NCBI GenBank assembly: GCA_028753945.1
Contig: JAPNXP010000014.1
Coordinates: 5,022,001-5,086,000 of the forward strand
DNA length: 64,000 nucleotides
Reading direction: 5' to 3'
Source of the DNA: Hexactinellida sp. DTS-2022
Taxonomy: Eukaryota > Porifera > Hexactinellida
The notes below the pieces were generated by a model. It had not been told where the DNA came from, searched no databases, and worked only from the letters and a program-made list of their open reading frames with translations. Each line of letters opens with the position of its first letter. Position 1 is the first letter of the stretch. Position numbers and translations under genes: made by a program. Shown here in pieces: positions 33,249-46,600 of the stretch.

Positions 33249-35223
33249 TTATTTAGCGTGATGCTTTGCCCGTTTATGCTCTTCCAGTTCTCGGTTCTCT
33301 TGTAGCTTTTTTATCGCATCACTCTATAAAGTAAGGTTTATATGTACAGTAACTTCCCATAAGGAACAGCCTCGATTTAAGAATGCAACGGTCTCAAGTA
33401 ATGTCAGGTCTGCTTATTATGAACAATTATTTGCTTGTTTAATATGGAAAACCTTAGATAATGAACAAGTCCTATGGTGCCAATTTAACAACTCACATAA
33501 GAGTTTGTATTAAGTTGAGTTCGCTTATAATGAAATATCTCTATTATGACAAAATATTTGGTCCTTTGAATCTTAAATTCTTTTAACAGTAGATGCCGGT
33601 TATAAGCACATCGTCGGGAACTGCGCTTAATGTACTTATAACAAACATAAAGTGTATAGGGCATATGGCAACAGTTTCCAACATAGTGTTCTTATAACGG
33701 TTTGCTTATATCCGACATCTACTGTACTAAAAGAACCTGACTGTGTATTACCTCGCGTTTGTTCGGTATCTCGAAGCTGAGCAGTAGCGACAGCACCACT
33801 GCGGCCACTTGTATCAACAGCAACACTCCAGCCAACACCGCCAGCGCTATCTGGTTAGCCACGAGGAAATCCTCAAAAGCATCCAGACACGATTTCAGGT
33901 TGATATTGTCCAGTCTACTCGCGTCCAATGGGTCTCTAACATTGTAACCACACTGGGTATTGATTTGTAGTTCCGCTTTACAGCAGGAATTGGGCACACC
34001 GCACTTTTCAACCCCAGGCGCACTGCAATTGAAGTACCTGCGTAAATAGAATATGTATGTGAAAGTACAGTCAACATCCGTTAATCCGAACTGTCAAGGG
34101 AAAATTAAATTTGGTCGAATTAGCGAATGTTCGAATTAACGAGTACAGTCAGTATTGTGACCAATATTTCGTCTGCTTAATACGAACATCTTTTTATTAT
34201 GAACAAGCCCTATGGTCTCAATTTAATAACTTACATATAATTTGTATTAAATTGAATTCGCTTATTATGAAGTCTCTAATATTAAAACAAAATTTTTGAT
34301 CCCTTGAATGTTCATAATAATATAACCTGACAGTATATATTATGAGTTTACATATCCACCGATGATTGGCGTTTGTATTAAAAAACCGCGCTACTTTCTA
34401 CCGATTGTTTTTTATGTTTATAAAAACACCATCGGTAGAAACTAGCCAGGTTATTTAATACAACGCCGATGATCGGTGGATAAGTAAATTCTATTATTAT
34501 TACCTATTTTCGTCCCATACTTGGAATGAAATGATTCCACAACAAACTAGTCCTTCCTGCAACAAATCAACTAGTGCTCTGAAGTCATCATCATCTCTGT
34601 AATTCTCAATGAATGGGTTGAAGGCTATATTTACCTGATTCCTGAACTCATCTTTATTCTGAGTAAAGCTATACGCTAGGTATCCCACTAATGCTATTTC
34701 CAGTATCAAGATTACCCCTACTATTCCCACATACACCCAGAGTAGCACTCGGATCTCTCTCAGTGTCCCCAGTACCCCGATTGCGCCTATTATCACCAGA
34801 ATAGCTCCCAGCACTATGAACATTATCGCTGGTTGTGTTATGACGCTGGTTACTGAGAGCTGGCTACTGAACGCACCTAAAAATATATTTATTTTCGTAA
34901 AATGTTATTTTCCTTATAATCAATCCCACTTTACCCAAGGCTATTAAATACAGTAGAACCTCCTTAATACGAACAACAGGGGACCGTCAAAAGGTGTTCG
35001 GCTTATTCGGAATTAGTATCAACTAATAGCAAAGGCTTTGAAGGGGACTAAATAGTGTTGGTATTAACCCTGTTCGTACTAAGGAGGTTGTACTGTGATA
35101 ATTATTCTCACTTGTCTCGCTGGTCGCGTATATGCCAGCTGCAAGTAACAGAGCTCCTATCACCACAACGAACAGATTGAATAGCCAGCCAAAGAACTTG
35201 TATAGGTAGAATAGAATGTCCAT
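33249..35223 (-). CDS. Tetraspanin (distal copy of a tandem pair)
   Basis: Four-pass membrane scaffold protein. Exons 35223-35112, 34876-34504, 34037-33752 and 33323-33249 join in phase to 281 residues. TM1 is FGWLFNLFVVVIGALLLAAG; TM2 and TM3 lie in the second exon (IVLGAILVIIGAIGVLG; VYVGIVGVILILEIALVGYL). The large extracellular loop carries the CCG motif (LVCCGI) and the pairs KCGVPNSCC and INTQCGYNV. TM4 is ALAVLAGVLLLIQVAAVVLS. The last exon adds a charged cytoplasmic tail, KKLQENRELEEHKRAKHH. The loop exon is closely similar to the neighbouring tetraspanin, indicating local duplication. The specific partner or subfamily cannot be told. Confidence 0.92.
33403..33743. repeat. Family D element split by a family G element
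   Basis: GTCAGGTCTGCTTATTATGA on the left and AAAAGAACCTGACTG on the right are the two ends of one family D element. A whole family G element interrupts it. It sits in the last intron of the tetraspanin. Confidence 0.75.
33597..33724. repeat. Family G element (128 bp) inside family D
   Basis: CAGTAGATGCCGGTTATAAG to CTTATATCCGACATCTACTG, nearly perfect inverted ends, with TA at the right junction. Confidence 0.8.
34145..34335. repeat. Family D element
   Basis: CAGTCAGTATTGTGACCAAT to CATAATAATATAACCTGACA, in a tetraspanin intron. Confidence 0.7.
34351..34482. repeat. Family S palindrome
   Basis: Arms TCCACCGATGATTGGCGTTT and AACGCCGATGATCGGTGGA, with inner arms TTTCTACCGATTG and CATCGGTAGAAAC. 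A fragment recurs near 38405. Confidence 0.7.
34951..35095. repeat. Family A element
   Basis: CAGTAGAACCTCCTTAATAC to TACTAAGGAGGTTGTACTG; both ends carry the same CTCC variant, so the arms are evolving in concert or the copy is young. It lies in the first tetraspanin intron. Confidence 0.77.
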
Positions 35224-35265
35224 CCTCTCTTCAAAGTAGCTAATAAGCTGTAAGAAATTAGTATA

Positions 35266-35406
35266 CAGTCAACTCTCGTTATAACGAAGTGATTGGGACC
35301 TGTAAATTCCTTCGTTATATCCGGATATTCGTTATAAGCGGATGATAATTAATGCATTTAGTGCTCTGGGGGAAAATCTCCATTTCGTTATAACGTGAGT
35401 TCACTG
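35266..35406. repeat. Family B element
   Basis: CAGTCAACTCTCGTTATAAC to TTATAACGTGAGTTCACTG, between the two tetraspanin genes. Confidence 0.77.
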
Positions 35407-35542
35407 ACATAATGTAACCTTATTATAATAGACATGGGGATAAGTGACACTGACAAATGTAATGAACATATAAAGAATACATGTTGATATTGAAAGATAA
35501 ACATATTATCAAGAGACGTTATACTGTATTATTTAATTCAAT

Positions 35543-37027
35543 TCAATTGAGTTCCCAATCAGATTCCCGTACTCTGTTGTTATATTCCACTCCATGATCA
35601 AATACTTTACTGTGCTTTTTCTTCTCTCGATCAACTAACAACCATAGAGCAATTGCTATAACCATAAGTTCAACAATGAATAATGCAACAAGGCAGCCAA
35701 TAAATATGTTCAGTTCGTTGTTGAATATATTCTCAACCGCTGCTATGCAACCTAAGTTATTCACGTTGGCGAGCCTTGAGATATCATTTGGATTCCTAAC
35801 CCCGTAGCCACACTGGGAATTGATTTGTAGATCTTCTCTGCAGCAGGAAGTTGGGACACCACACGCAGATATCGCTACAGGAATATATACAGTAGAACCT
35901 CGTTAGTATGAACACCAGGGGACCGTCAAATGCATTCGCCTTATCCGGAATTCGTATAACTATTATAATTTTTATTGAAATAGTGAAATAGTGAAATACT
36001 GTTCGTAATAACGAGCTTCTACTACTGTACATATACCCCATAGTGTTTTAGATTCTATAAATAGGATGTGCCTAATAGCAAAGCGATTTTGCACAAGGTT
36101 GGAGGAAATAAATTAGCACAATGGACCTAGCTATTACGGCAATTACCACTAGGCTAGCCATATTGTATTCTAAATACAAACTTACCCAAAGATGAACAGT
36201 TGAAATAGCGGTTATTATCCCAATCATTTATATTGTCATATCCACCGCAACAAGACAGTGATGTCTGTATCAAATCTATTACCAATCTCAGATCAGAAAA
36301 CGTGCGATAATTCTCGATAAGCTTGATAATGGCATCGTTAGCTAACTTCTTTACACTCTCTTTGCCCAGAAATATGAATAGTATAAGAGCGACCTCCAAT
36401 ACAATCATCAACACAATTGCACCGGCGTAAATGCCAAGTAGCACCCCCGCCTCTCTGACAGAGCCTAGAGGAATAAAGTTATCCATACTTATCAACCATT
36501 TTTGATATAATATTGCTAAAAAAATACATGGATACTCCTGGATTCCTGGTAAACACCTGAAAATCCACATACATATGTATATTGTTTGTATGTATTACAC
36601 TTTTCGAGTTCCCGAAGAATAACATTGTTTCTTAAATTGCATCTGTGATGACTAATTCATCGAATAATAATCAAGAATTATCCATTATTAATTGACGAAT
36701 GTTCAAACAATTGCATATTATAATAACTCTATGGCAATATAAAAATGTTCAAACCCCTTGGCTAGTATGTTCTCCACCAAAATAAATATATTTATTCTAT
36801 AACTACTCACCTACAGCCCCAAACAGGCCGAATATCAGCAACAAAACTCCAAACGCAATAACATAGTTCCCGGGGTTTATAAGCTGTGTGGTTAAGTCTC
36901 CAGAAATGAATGACGTATTTAGTCTAGCGTATATGCCGATTAGTATAAGAGCAGCTCCTGATAGCAAGATGATCAGGTTGCACAAATAGAATAAGTATTT
37001 GAGAAGTGTGTATAAGAAAGACCCCAT
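35543..37027 (-). CDS. Tetraspanin (proximal copy of a tandem pair)
   Basis: Exons 37027-36811, 36464-36186 and 35874-35543 join in phase to 275 residues. TM1 is LFYLCNLIILLSGAALILIG and TM2 YVIAFGVLLLIFGLFGAVG. TM3 is VLMIVLEVALILFIFL. The extracellular loop has SLSCCGG, ACGVPTSCC and INSQCGYGVRN. TM4 is FIGCLVALFIVELMVIAIAL, with a polar tail ending DWELN. It has one intron fewer than its neighbour because loop, TM4 and tail share one exon. The cysteine spacing in the loop equals that of the neighbour. It lies head to head with the 5-phosphatase gene, with 658 bp between the start codons. Confidence 0.92.
35891..36025. repeat. Family A element
   Basis: CAGTAGAACCTCGTTAGTAT to AATAACGAGCTTCTACTACT, in a tetraspanin intron. 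Confidence 0.75.
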
Positions 37028-37096
37028 GGATATAAATGATTATTTATAGAATTCTACATTCACTGGTATCTATTAAACACAAGAAAGATGAAAATA

Positions 37097-37272
37097 CAGT
37101 CAACTCTCGTTATAACGAAGTGCTTGGGACCTGTAAATCCCTTTCTTATATCCGGATATTCGTTATAAGCGGATGATAATTATAATACAATTAGAGCTCT
37201 GGGGGAAAATTTCCAATTCGTTATAAGTATATTAAGTAGTTATTTCGATTTGGTTATAACGGGAGTTCACTG
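37097..37272. repeat. Family B element
   Basis: CAGTCAACTCTCGTTATAAC to ATAACGGGAGTTCACTG, TA-flanked, in the shared upstream region of the tetraspanin and the 5-phosphatase. Confidence 0.8.
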
Positions 37273-37685
37273 TAAAATAAATTTATTTCAATTATGTTTA
37301 CACTAATAATGTAATCTCCAAGTAACACGAATGTTGTAACTTATTGATGTAATGCCATCATTTCTGAGATAAATAATACAAAATTCTTAGTAAGCAGGGC
37401 TTCAAATTGACAAAATGCTAGTCACTGAAACAACGCAAAAAGCTAGCCTTTTAAGAATACTTTAAACCCGTATAAAATTATACCAAAAGCAAAGGTCACT
37501 AATTTGTGAAGGCTTCTATGGCTACCTCCTCCAAGTATTGTAATTATAAATTAGTCAGATTATATATACACCAATAAATGGCTGCTATGCCAATTGAATA
37601 TAGTTATAAATTGTATAGTAAATAGTATAGTAGGAAATAGGATATTATATTATCTGTTCGAACTAGCAATTGATGAATAATCCCG

Positions 37686-40600
37686 ATGAGCATAACTGGA
37701 GATATTGCCCCGATCGAGAGCCTTATTTCTCTAGGCATACAACCACATCCTAGTTTGGTGGCGGACAGGTTCAGTAGTGACGTAAACAAGATAATAAGGT
37801 CCACTGAGAAGTGCGTGAAAAGCATCAAATGCATGCACGTACGGGAATCAGGTAAGCGGTTTGTATAGAGCAGTGGTTTCCAACCTGGGGTCCACAAGAT
37901 GTATTACGGTCAATGGGAGGGGGTCCACAGGATGCCAAATATATATATAGGGGGTCCACGGTTGAAAGAAGTTGGGAATCGCTGGTATAGAGAGATGTAT
38001 ACTGTTTTTATTATATTATATCACAAAGGGGGGACAGGATCAATGAAGGCACTTGCACTGATAAACTCTGGACAAGAGGACGCTCTCTTCCTATTCTGTC
38101 CTTCCACATCCGAGAAGCAACTCGGCAGAGCGAATACGGGAGCAGATTTGCTAGTTTTGGAAGACATTATACCGATAACTCCTAACGTAGAAATACAGCA
38201 GAAACCAACGAGCAAAAAGCGAGCTTCGATAGCGGAGGAGAGCGAGGTAGATATCACGATCACAGGTGCGACTTAGTAGCAAACATTTATAATATAAAAG
38301 TTATTATGAGAAGAGAAGTGATTTGAGCTTAGATTATTCTGAAATTATACATGGTAAAATTGGCTTATACAATTGTCAAAATATTCGATGAGATTCTTAT
38401 CCATCGATCATCGGCGTTACTTTTGAATTAATAAATCAATTACTGTTAGGGCTTACATACGTATATCGGCCAACACCTTTTCAATAGTATAAAAACCTGG
38501 AATTTTTAAGTCCATGAAGGTTACATTAGAAAAGGTGTTTGCTGAAATATAACTAATTCCTTATTGATATTGATGTGTATTATTCTTTAGTCGGAGCCAC
38601 ACAGAGCTTGTCCCTCTTACTGCCCTGCTCAGTTCCGCTATTGGAGTTACTGCAGAAGGTAACACAGGCTATCCATAGCTCCCGGAGTAACACATTGGTA
38701 TTCGAGTGGCTAGACTACTACAGACAGCTGATAGCCGTGACTAACCCAGAAGAGGGAGCCAGGGTATGTTCCTATTGTTAGTTAGTGTTGTACTTTCTTA
38801 ATTTCAGATTCTAATAATATGCCTCTATTCTGTTTTATTGAATTTTTGTTAGTTTGTATAGATTCTGCCATTGCCAAGTATTCACAACAATTTTATAGCA
38901 AATTGTTAACTATTTTTAAACTGAACCACTTTGATGACACCCCCTAAGGTTCCAATTATCTGTTTAATTTCGCGAATAGTATTATATATTTACTTGTAAT
39001 AGAATTCGCTGTTTGCATCGAGCTCAATAGAGGACAGTTGTACAGTACCACTGATAGAACTCGAGAACTCCTCTTCCCCCCCTAAGCACCCCGCGATGAG
39101 ATCAGAGGGGACTCTACTCGACCCGTTCTCACCCATGAAGTGCGGCACACTAACCGCAGAGACCCTAACGCCAGCTGATATCCACCTGTTCGAGGATAAG
39201 GGTGCTTTCTCGAATATATATCGGACCTCTGTGATCAATAAAACCGATAGTATGAAGAAGATACTCAGTAAGAGTGAGACGAGTTTAAGCAAAATCAAAG
39301 ATAAAGAACACAAGAAACAAAAGAAAAAGGTACTTAACACTCTACAAAGACTGTACAGTCGAAACCGGGTTTTCTAACCAATTCTTTGCCATCGAATAAA
39401 GTAAGAAAATCCGATAGTTAGAATAAACCGATTGAAAATAAAACAAAATTGGAATTTCTTACACATTTAGAATTAATAGTTGGTTAGAAAACCGCTTTCG
39501 ACTGTACATGTATAATACTCTGGGTATTTTAACTATATATGTATAGTCTCACGAAGAACACCGCTTGACTTCTAGCTTCAGCAAGTTCTACACAGACCTG
39601 GAGCCTCCCTCTGACTGCAACGGAGACGGAGATGGGACAGGCGCTAATAAGCTCAGCGCTAATAAGCTCAGTGCTAAGTCTGACAACGATCTGAGAATGG
39701 AATTGTTTCTCTCTTCTGGCAGCCACTCACCGAGATCAGAGCGTAAACATGTAAGTTATCTCTTTATATCTCCCATTCTAATGTTACGTGACGCAAAAAT
39801 CCCGGAAAATTAGACACCCATATACAATATATGTAGAAGGTGTGAATTAACGAAACATAGTATTTCGAAAAGTAAATCAACAAAGTTACCCTTTGGAAGT
39901 GTTACGTTACGTTTGAACTATCCCTTTATGGTAATTAGTTATGAGCTTAATATACTCTGTTAGAAGATAAAAAGCACTTTCTACGTCCCTCCCGCTGACT
40001 ACGAAATGGAGGCGATTAAGAACCAGACCAGTGACGTCACAGGAGAGCAGACCGTAGATACGTTCGATATTGAGACTGGGAATCTCCCAACGGAGAACTA
40101 TGATATTATTCAGATCATGGAGAGACGAGCAGAGAGCGACCCTCATACCAGAATCAAATCAAGAAAAAAGGTAGTGTTTTGGACAAGGATTTATCCAGGA
40201 GCGCTGGAGAATTATTTTTGGAATCTTCTCCTATTCCGCAACATAAATTTGTGATTTAGGCGTATGTACATTGGATAAGACCAGGATTAGGAGCGCATTT
40301 ACAAATGGCTGTATAATACACTGGTTTCGGCTTACAAACTAGAGTTGAGTTGAGTATATTTACTGCGTTTAGTTTCAAGGAATCGGCACTGCGTTCCGCT
40401 CGATACACGACACCTGGGCTGCCCAACACCCGCTGCCGGAACCGCAGAAACAGCTGAACAAAGGTCCGCTGCAACGAGAGGAGGACAACGAGAGGAGGAG
40501 GATGTCTGCCAGCCTCAGGGAAAAAGTTGGTTGCAAATATTCGAAATTTTTATGCCATACAATTTCCAGGACAAATCCATTTTTTGTTTCCGATTTTTGA

Positions 40601-43600
40601 AATTTTAATACAGTGGAAGCCGCTTAATCGGGACAGGCTCTGGAATAGATATTCTGTCCCATTTTTCCCGATTAATCGATGTAAATTATACTATTAGACA
40701 CGAATTCGTTTCCGAAATTTCGTCCCGATTATTTTCCCGTTATCTCCCGATTAGTGGCTCCCACTGTAATCTAATTCCCGCTTTGGTTAGTTAATAAGTA
40801 CTTGAGACAGAGGGGTAGTAGGTTAATGGCACGGTAGATTAAGCATCTCTACGCAGGGGGTCAAACGGCTTAGTCGTAGTCAGAGTGTTACATTTCGCGA
40901 TACCTCTTTCAGCTGGGAGAAACTTACCAACAATACAAATGTATGGCTGGACTGGATTAATGCGAATATTCTGAATACGGATTTGTACTGTCAGTACAAG
41001 TTAAAGTTAAACCCACTTCCACACCAGGTAGTGTATTCGCGGATGCGGTCCAGACATGCAGAGTTCACGTATCAAGAGTCTCACTTCATTCTTGTGACTA
41101 CTTTCAATGTAAACGGCAAGAATTCTCCCGCTTCTCTGAGGAAATGGCTGACAGATGCTCTCAGCGGATCTAGGATGCCAGATCTATACGTCATCGGGTT
41201 CCAGGTAGAATGTGTAGCTTATAGCGACAGTAGAACCTCGTTAGTACGAATTCCGGATAAGGAGTGCATATTTTGATGGTACCTTGATGTATGTAGTAAC
41301 GAAGTTCTACTGTACTTATGAAATTTATTATTTCTAAGGGGCCGTTCGAATGCTTTAGGTAACGCTTCCAAAGATTGAGGAGGATTAATGAATGTGTGAA
41401 ATAAATAATAAGGGGCCCTTTAATCGTTATGTAACCATAATTTTATATTACAAAATAATAAAAAGCGTCATAGGAATTTGGGGGATATAATTTTCGGGGA
41501 TCATACGTAAAGTAACGTCTTAAGCTTATTTGCATTAACCGAGACCGCTGTTTGTTGTAGGAGCTGGATCTGAGCCCAGAGGCGCTGATGACGAGTGGCA
41601 ATAAGATGGAGGATGAGTGGAAGGACTCCATTGAGAAGTGTCTGCGGCAAATCGGCACTTACAGGTGTGTGCGGTCCATCCGTATGGTGGGTGTGTACCT
41701 ACTAGTGTACTGCATGGGGAAACTGTTCTCCAATATATCTGAAGTGGACTCGGATAGTGTAGCCACTGGAGTGCTCGGGATTATCGTAAGTTATGTGTAC
41801 CATGGATAGCAAACATATAGACTCCGCTTTATAGAGCCACCGGTTAATGGGGTCAAAATTCAGAGGATTTATAGGACGGAGTGACAATTTGGCTTAAAAT
41901 ATTTCGGTTACTAGATTTCTCCGCTTAATCGGGTCAAAGTAACCTGGTCCAGAGATAACTCTATTAAGCGGAGTCGACTGTATTTGAAATTAAAGATTAT
42001 AATACTTATGGACCATTGATTATTATTAATCTTTTGTTTAGGGCAACAAGGGAGGTGTGAGTATCCGATTTAGATTCCATCACACCGAAATATGTTTCGT
42101 TAATTCGCATCTCGCTGCACACGTATCAGAAGTTGAGAGAAGAAATCAAGATTTTAACGATATTCTAACTAAAACCCATTTCTCTAATCCTATGAAACCT
42201 AAAGGCATTCTTGACCACGATATCGTTGTTTGGCTGGGTGATTTAAATTACAGGTAATAATATCTTAATTTAATGTACAGTAAAACCTCCAAGAAATGAA
42301 CAACTCCAAAATATGAACACTTTTTCTCGGTCCCAAATTTCCTAATTGCTTTAGACACACGTTATGATAAATCATGAAAAGTGAACTTTTGGCTGGTCCC
42401 CAGAGTGTTCACTTTCTAAAGGTTTTATTGTATCCTATTATTTATATTGTTAAGTTAATTAGGCTAATAACAACACCAGAGGTTTCTATTGACTCGTTAA
42501 AGGATTTAATCGCGAAGGAACGATTTGAAAAGTTGTACGAGTATGATCAGTTGAGGATTGAGATTGAGAAAGAGAGAGTTTTTAATGTAAGTTTTATACA
42601 ATACTTAAGAATACCATATGCCATATACTTGAACCAAACTTTTTCAATATAAAAACCCGGCTTCGCAAAGGTGAAATTTTCATGGTATGAAATGACTTTG
42701 CCAGTGCTTGAAATTACTATAGAAAAGTTTGGCTGATATAATTCGTTATATACAGTCGACTCCGCTTAATAGAGTCACCGGTTAATAGATTTCTCAGATT
42801 AATCGGGCCAAAGCAACCTGGTCCCGAGGTGACTCTATTAAGCGGAGTCGACTGTATTATAAATATTGGCTTTATTTCAGTTTATTGTTAGGAGTTTTTC
42901 GAAGCGCCTCTAATGTTCAAACCTACTTACAAGTACAACCCCGGTTCGGACGATTGGGACTCGAGCGAGAAGAACCGACCCCCCGCCTGGTGCGACAGGA
43001 TCCTCTGGAGAGGGTCCCATATAGGCCTGTTGGACTATAGGAGCCATCCCCAGATAAAGATCAGCGATCACAAACCAGTCTCTGCTTATTTTGAGGTAGA
43101 ATAGTGAGCCACTTGTGTCTTAAGGGCTCATCATAGGGAATTATCTGGGATCGTATTTACAAATGGCTGCATAATACACTGGGCTCGTTCATGTAGGGAT
43201 ACAAATGCCTTAAATATTATACGTACTTTCATTACAAACTTGTAAACTGTGCTCTGTCATGAGCCACTTGTGGCACAAGTTCTAGTTGTCAAAATACTTT
43301 CGCCGGGTAGAGTATTTATTCATTGTTATAATCAAATTATATAGTAGGGCATTTAGAAGCCCTGACAGTACAAATTTTTGAAAGTTCATTACGTATAAGG
43401 AATTCTAAATTAACTTAAATTTATAAAATTATTACAATAACTGAATTGGAATTTAATTATAACATTATCATTTGGCTCTCTCTACGAAGTATTCTATTGT
43501 CTTCCTCAATCCCTCTTCGAACCTAACCCGAGGTCTCCATCTCAACAGCTGTTCCGCTCTGGTGATATCCGGTCTCCGCTTGACGGGGTCATCCTCTAGA

Positions 43601-46600
43601 CCCGGTTTGAAACTCAAACTTGTTCTCGGCAGTCCTCTCTCCTCTAACAGGTCTAGAATTATACTCGCGACTTTTAACACGTCGTGTTCTTCGAATGGGT
43701 TCCCTATATTGATGGGAGACGAAACGTTACTCGCCATCAACCGAATTAGCGCTTCTACCAAATCAGAGATGTATTGGAAAGATCTCGTTTGCTTACCATC
43801 TCCATAGATTGAAATAGGATCACCTAAATAGTAAAATATAAATTAAACTATCTATATAGTACACATAATTACAGTGAACTTCCGATATAACGAAGTCGGA
43901 TATAACAAAATGGATATTTCCCCTAGAGCACTAAATGCATTTAACTATTATCCGCTTATAACGTATATCCGGATATAACGAAGGAATTTACAGGTCCCAA
44001 GCACTTCGTTATAACGAGAGTTGACTACAGTTATATTATACCATTGATTCCGTTCATTATAAAGTTGCTAATAACTCTCCCATCTTCAGGATGCATCCTT
44101 GGCCCATACGTATTGAAAATCCTCGCAATTCGTATTTCCATTGAACCCTCATGCTGTGCTATGTAACACAGAGTTTCGCCCATTCGCTTAGACTCGTCAT
44201 AGCAAGCCCTGGGTCCGTAGGGGTTTGTATTTCCCCAGTAGCTCTCTATCTGTGGGTGTATATGAGGGTCTCCGTAAATTTCTGAAGAGGAGGCAAATAG
44301 GAGACGAGAATTATGCTTCTTAGCTAGATTAATCATTTGTTCTGTCCCAACTGTGTTAGCACGATATGTACCTATAAGGAGTGGGGTAATTAAAGACCTG
44401 TTATTACAATAAATTCTACATTTGAATTTTCTTAACAGGCTTTCATCCAGGCAAAATTTTATGCGCGCCTAGATTTAGTTTGAGCTCGCTACACGCGTTT
44501 AAATTACACAATTTTGTATTACAAAAATGGGAGCATCTCTCGATTTTTACGGCATAGATAAAGTTTCCTTTTCGCTTTTTACGCGCCTGTATGAAACCTG
44601 TTCCTATATACCAATTGGGTCTCTGAGGTAGGCCTTTGGAGACGCGGGAGATGCCAGATGGTATATCTGATCTAATTTCGTAAATCTGTATTTCCACTCT
44701 TCACTCACGTCTCTCTGTATGAAATAGAACTCTCCCATTCCCTCCAACCAATCTATATTACGCTTCTGTCCAGTAGACAGATTGTCCAGGCCGTATACAA
44801 TGCAGTCTCTCTTGAGGAGCTCTGCGCTTAAGTGGGAGCCTACTAGCCCAGCTGCTCCCGTTACCAACACTACTGTACGGTGTGACGTCACATTATGTTC
44901 TTTGGATCGGGTGTAGAGCAATACGAGTATTGTTAACACAAATGTACCGACTAATATCAACCTGTAGTGTTTGGGGGTACAAGCTCTAGATACCATTAAA
45001 ACAAGTCTTTTTAAAATGATAAAGGGCTTATTACTTTTTTCCTTGAACACAATTGGTCTCATTGGGTATGTAATTCTATCAAATACCAAACTCAATATAG
45101 AAATACATACAAATACTACTAACAGGGTTATTAGCTAATTAAATTCCTTGATTACCCCGGTCATTACATCTAGATTTATATCGATATCATTCGGATAGTT
45201 ACTGTACAATTCTGTTACCATTTCCAGTCCGAAATGTTCTCTCGCTTCCTCTAACAATTCCTGGAATATCTCGCACTCTATGTTATTCTTAAGTTTAACT
45301 TGGTTATACCCTCGCTTCACCAATCTGTCATACAACACAGTGTTATCCGTTCTCAGCACAAACACGGCTTTGAACCAGCTCTTAGGAAACAAATCACAGC
45401 TGTGATAATCTACCACGCAGCCTCCCTCTCTAACCATTGACTCTAATTCCTCTAAAATCAGGTCTTCGTCTAGGATGTTACTTTCCAATACACTGTCCCA
45501 TCCACTGTATAGGCTGCCCGTCTGCGCAATATCGTTAATATTAACGTATTTCATTCCGAGCCTAGCGGCTAGTTCTGAGGCGTGAGTCGACTTACCCACC
45601 CCAGGGGTGCCTGCTACCAGTATGTTTATGCATACGCCGTTTGTAATGTCTCCTTCTAGTGGAATGTTAGATGCCATCTCTATTAAATCAATTAATATAG
45701 TCAACTCCGCTTAATAGAGCCACCGGTTAATCGGTTTCTCCGCTTAATCGGGTCATAACAACCTGGTCCCGAGGTGACTATTAAGCGGAGTCTACTGTAT
45801 ATAATTATATAGTTAAACGTCACTTCTGAAACGGTTTAACACCTTTAGAGTGATGATGATGATATGACAAAAAATCTAAAATTACACCTGTGGCGACAGC
45901 ATGTTCTTTGGAGGCACTATAAATCCATCAACCACCAAAATATAGCGCCTCAAAGGAACTTACTGTCGGCACAGGTGTAATTTTAGATTTTTTTAACGTT
46001 TTAAAAAGATGACCTTGCCTGTACCCTAAATTATATTATAAAAAAATCTAATTCCCTTTAAATTGCTGGATTCTGGAATATGTTAATAGTACCTGTAATG
46101 GCATCAATGCAGTGTACGTATAAACTGTGTTCGTACAATCGAAAGTCTACTGTATGTACGTACTTTTATATTTGTTAATTAGATTGGAATGAAAGTTATC
46201 GACATGAAGAAAGAGAGGACTGTGTTTGAGGACATTTGCTGGCAGCTAGACAAAGAGGAGAACGAGTATCTACCGCAAGTGGAGATTAGCGAACTGGTTA
46301 GTATAATCTTATAAATAAATAATATTAGTAGTATAATTATAGAATAATATTAACTTATATATCTGCCAAAACACCTTCTCTAAAGTAGTTTTAATGCACT
46401 GGCAAAGTCTATTTTAATATTAAAACTGGGGTTTATATTAAGCGTTGGCCGGTATATAAATAAGCCCTATTATTATTGCATATTAACTGCTATGTATGTA
46501 GACACCGAAATTCCAAGAGATCCACTTCGGACAGCCGGAGACGAGAGGAATAACAGTTAAGAACGTAGGACAGAGTGCAGTCTCTCTCTCATTTATTCCA

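Noticed and set aside
45678-45704. Extension of AK6 upstream of its ATG.
   Set aside because: The frame stays open but has no ATG, and it runs into a transposable element.
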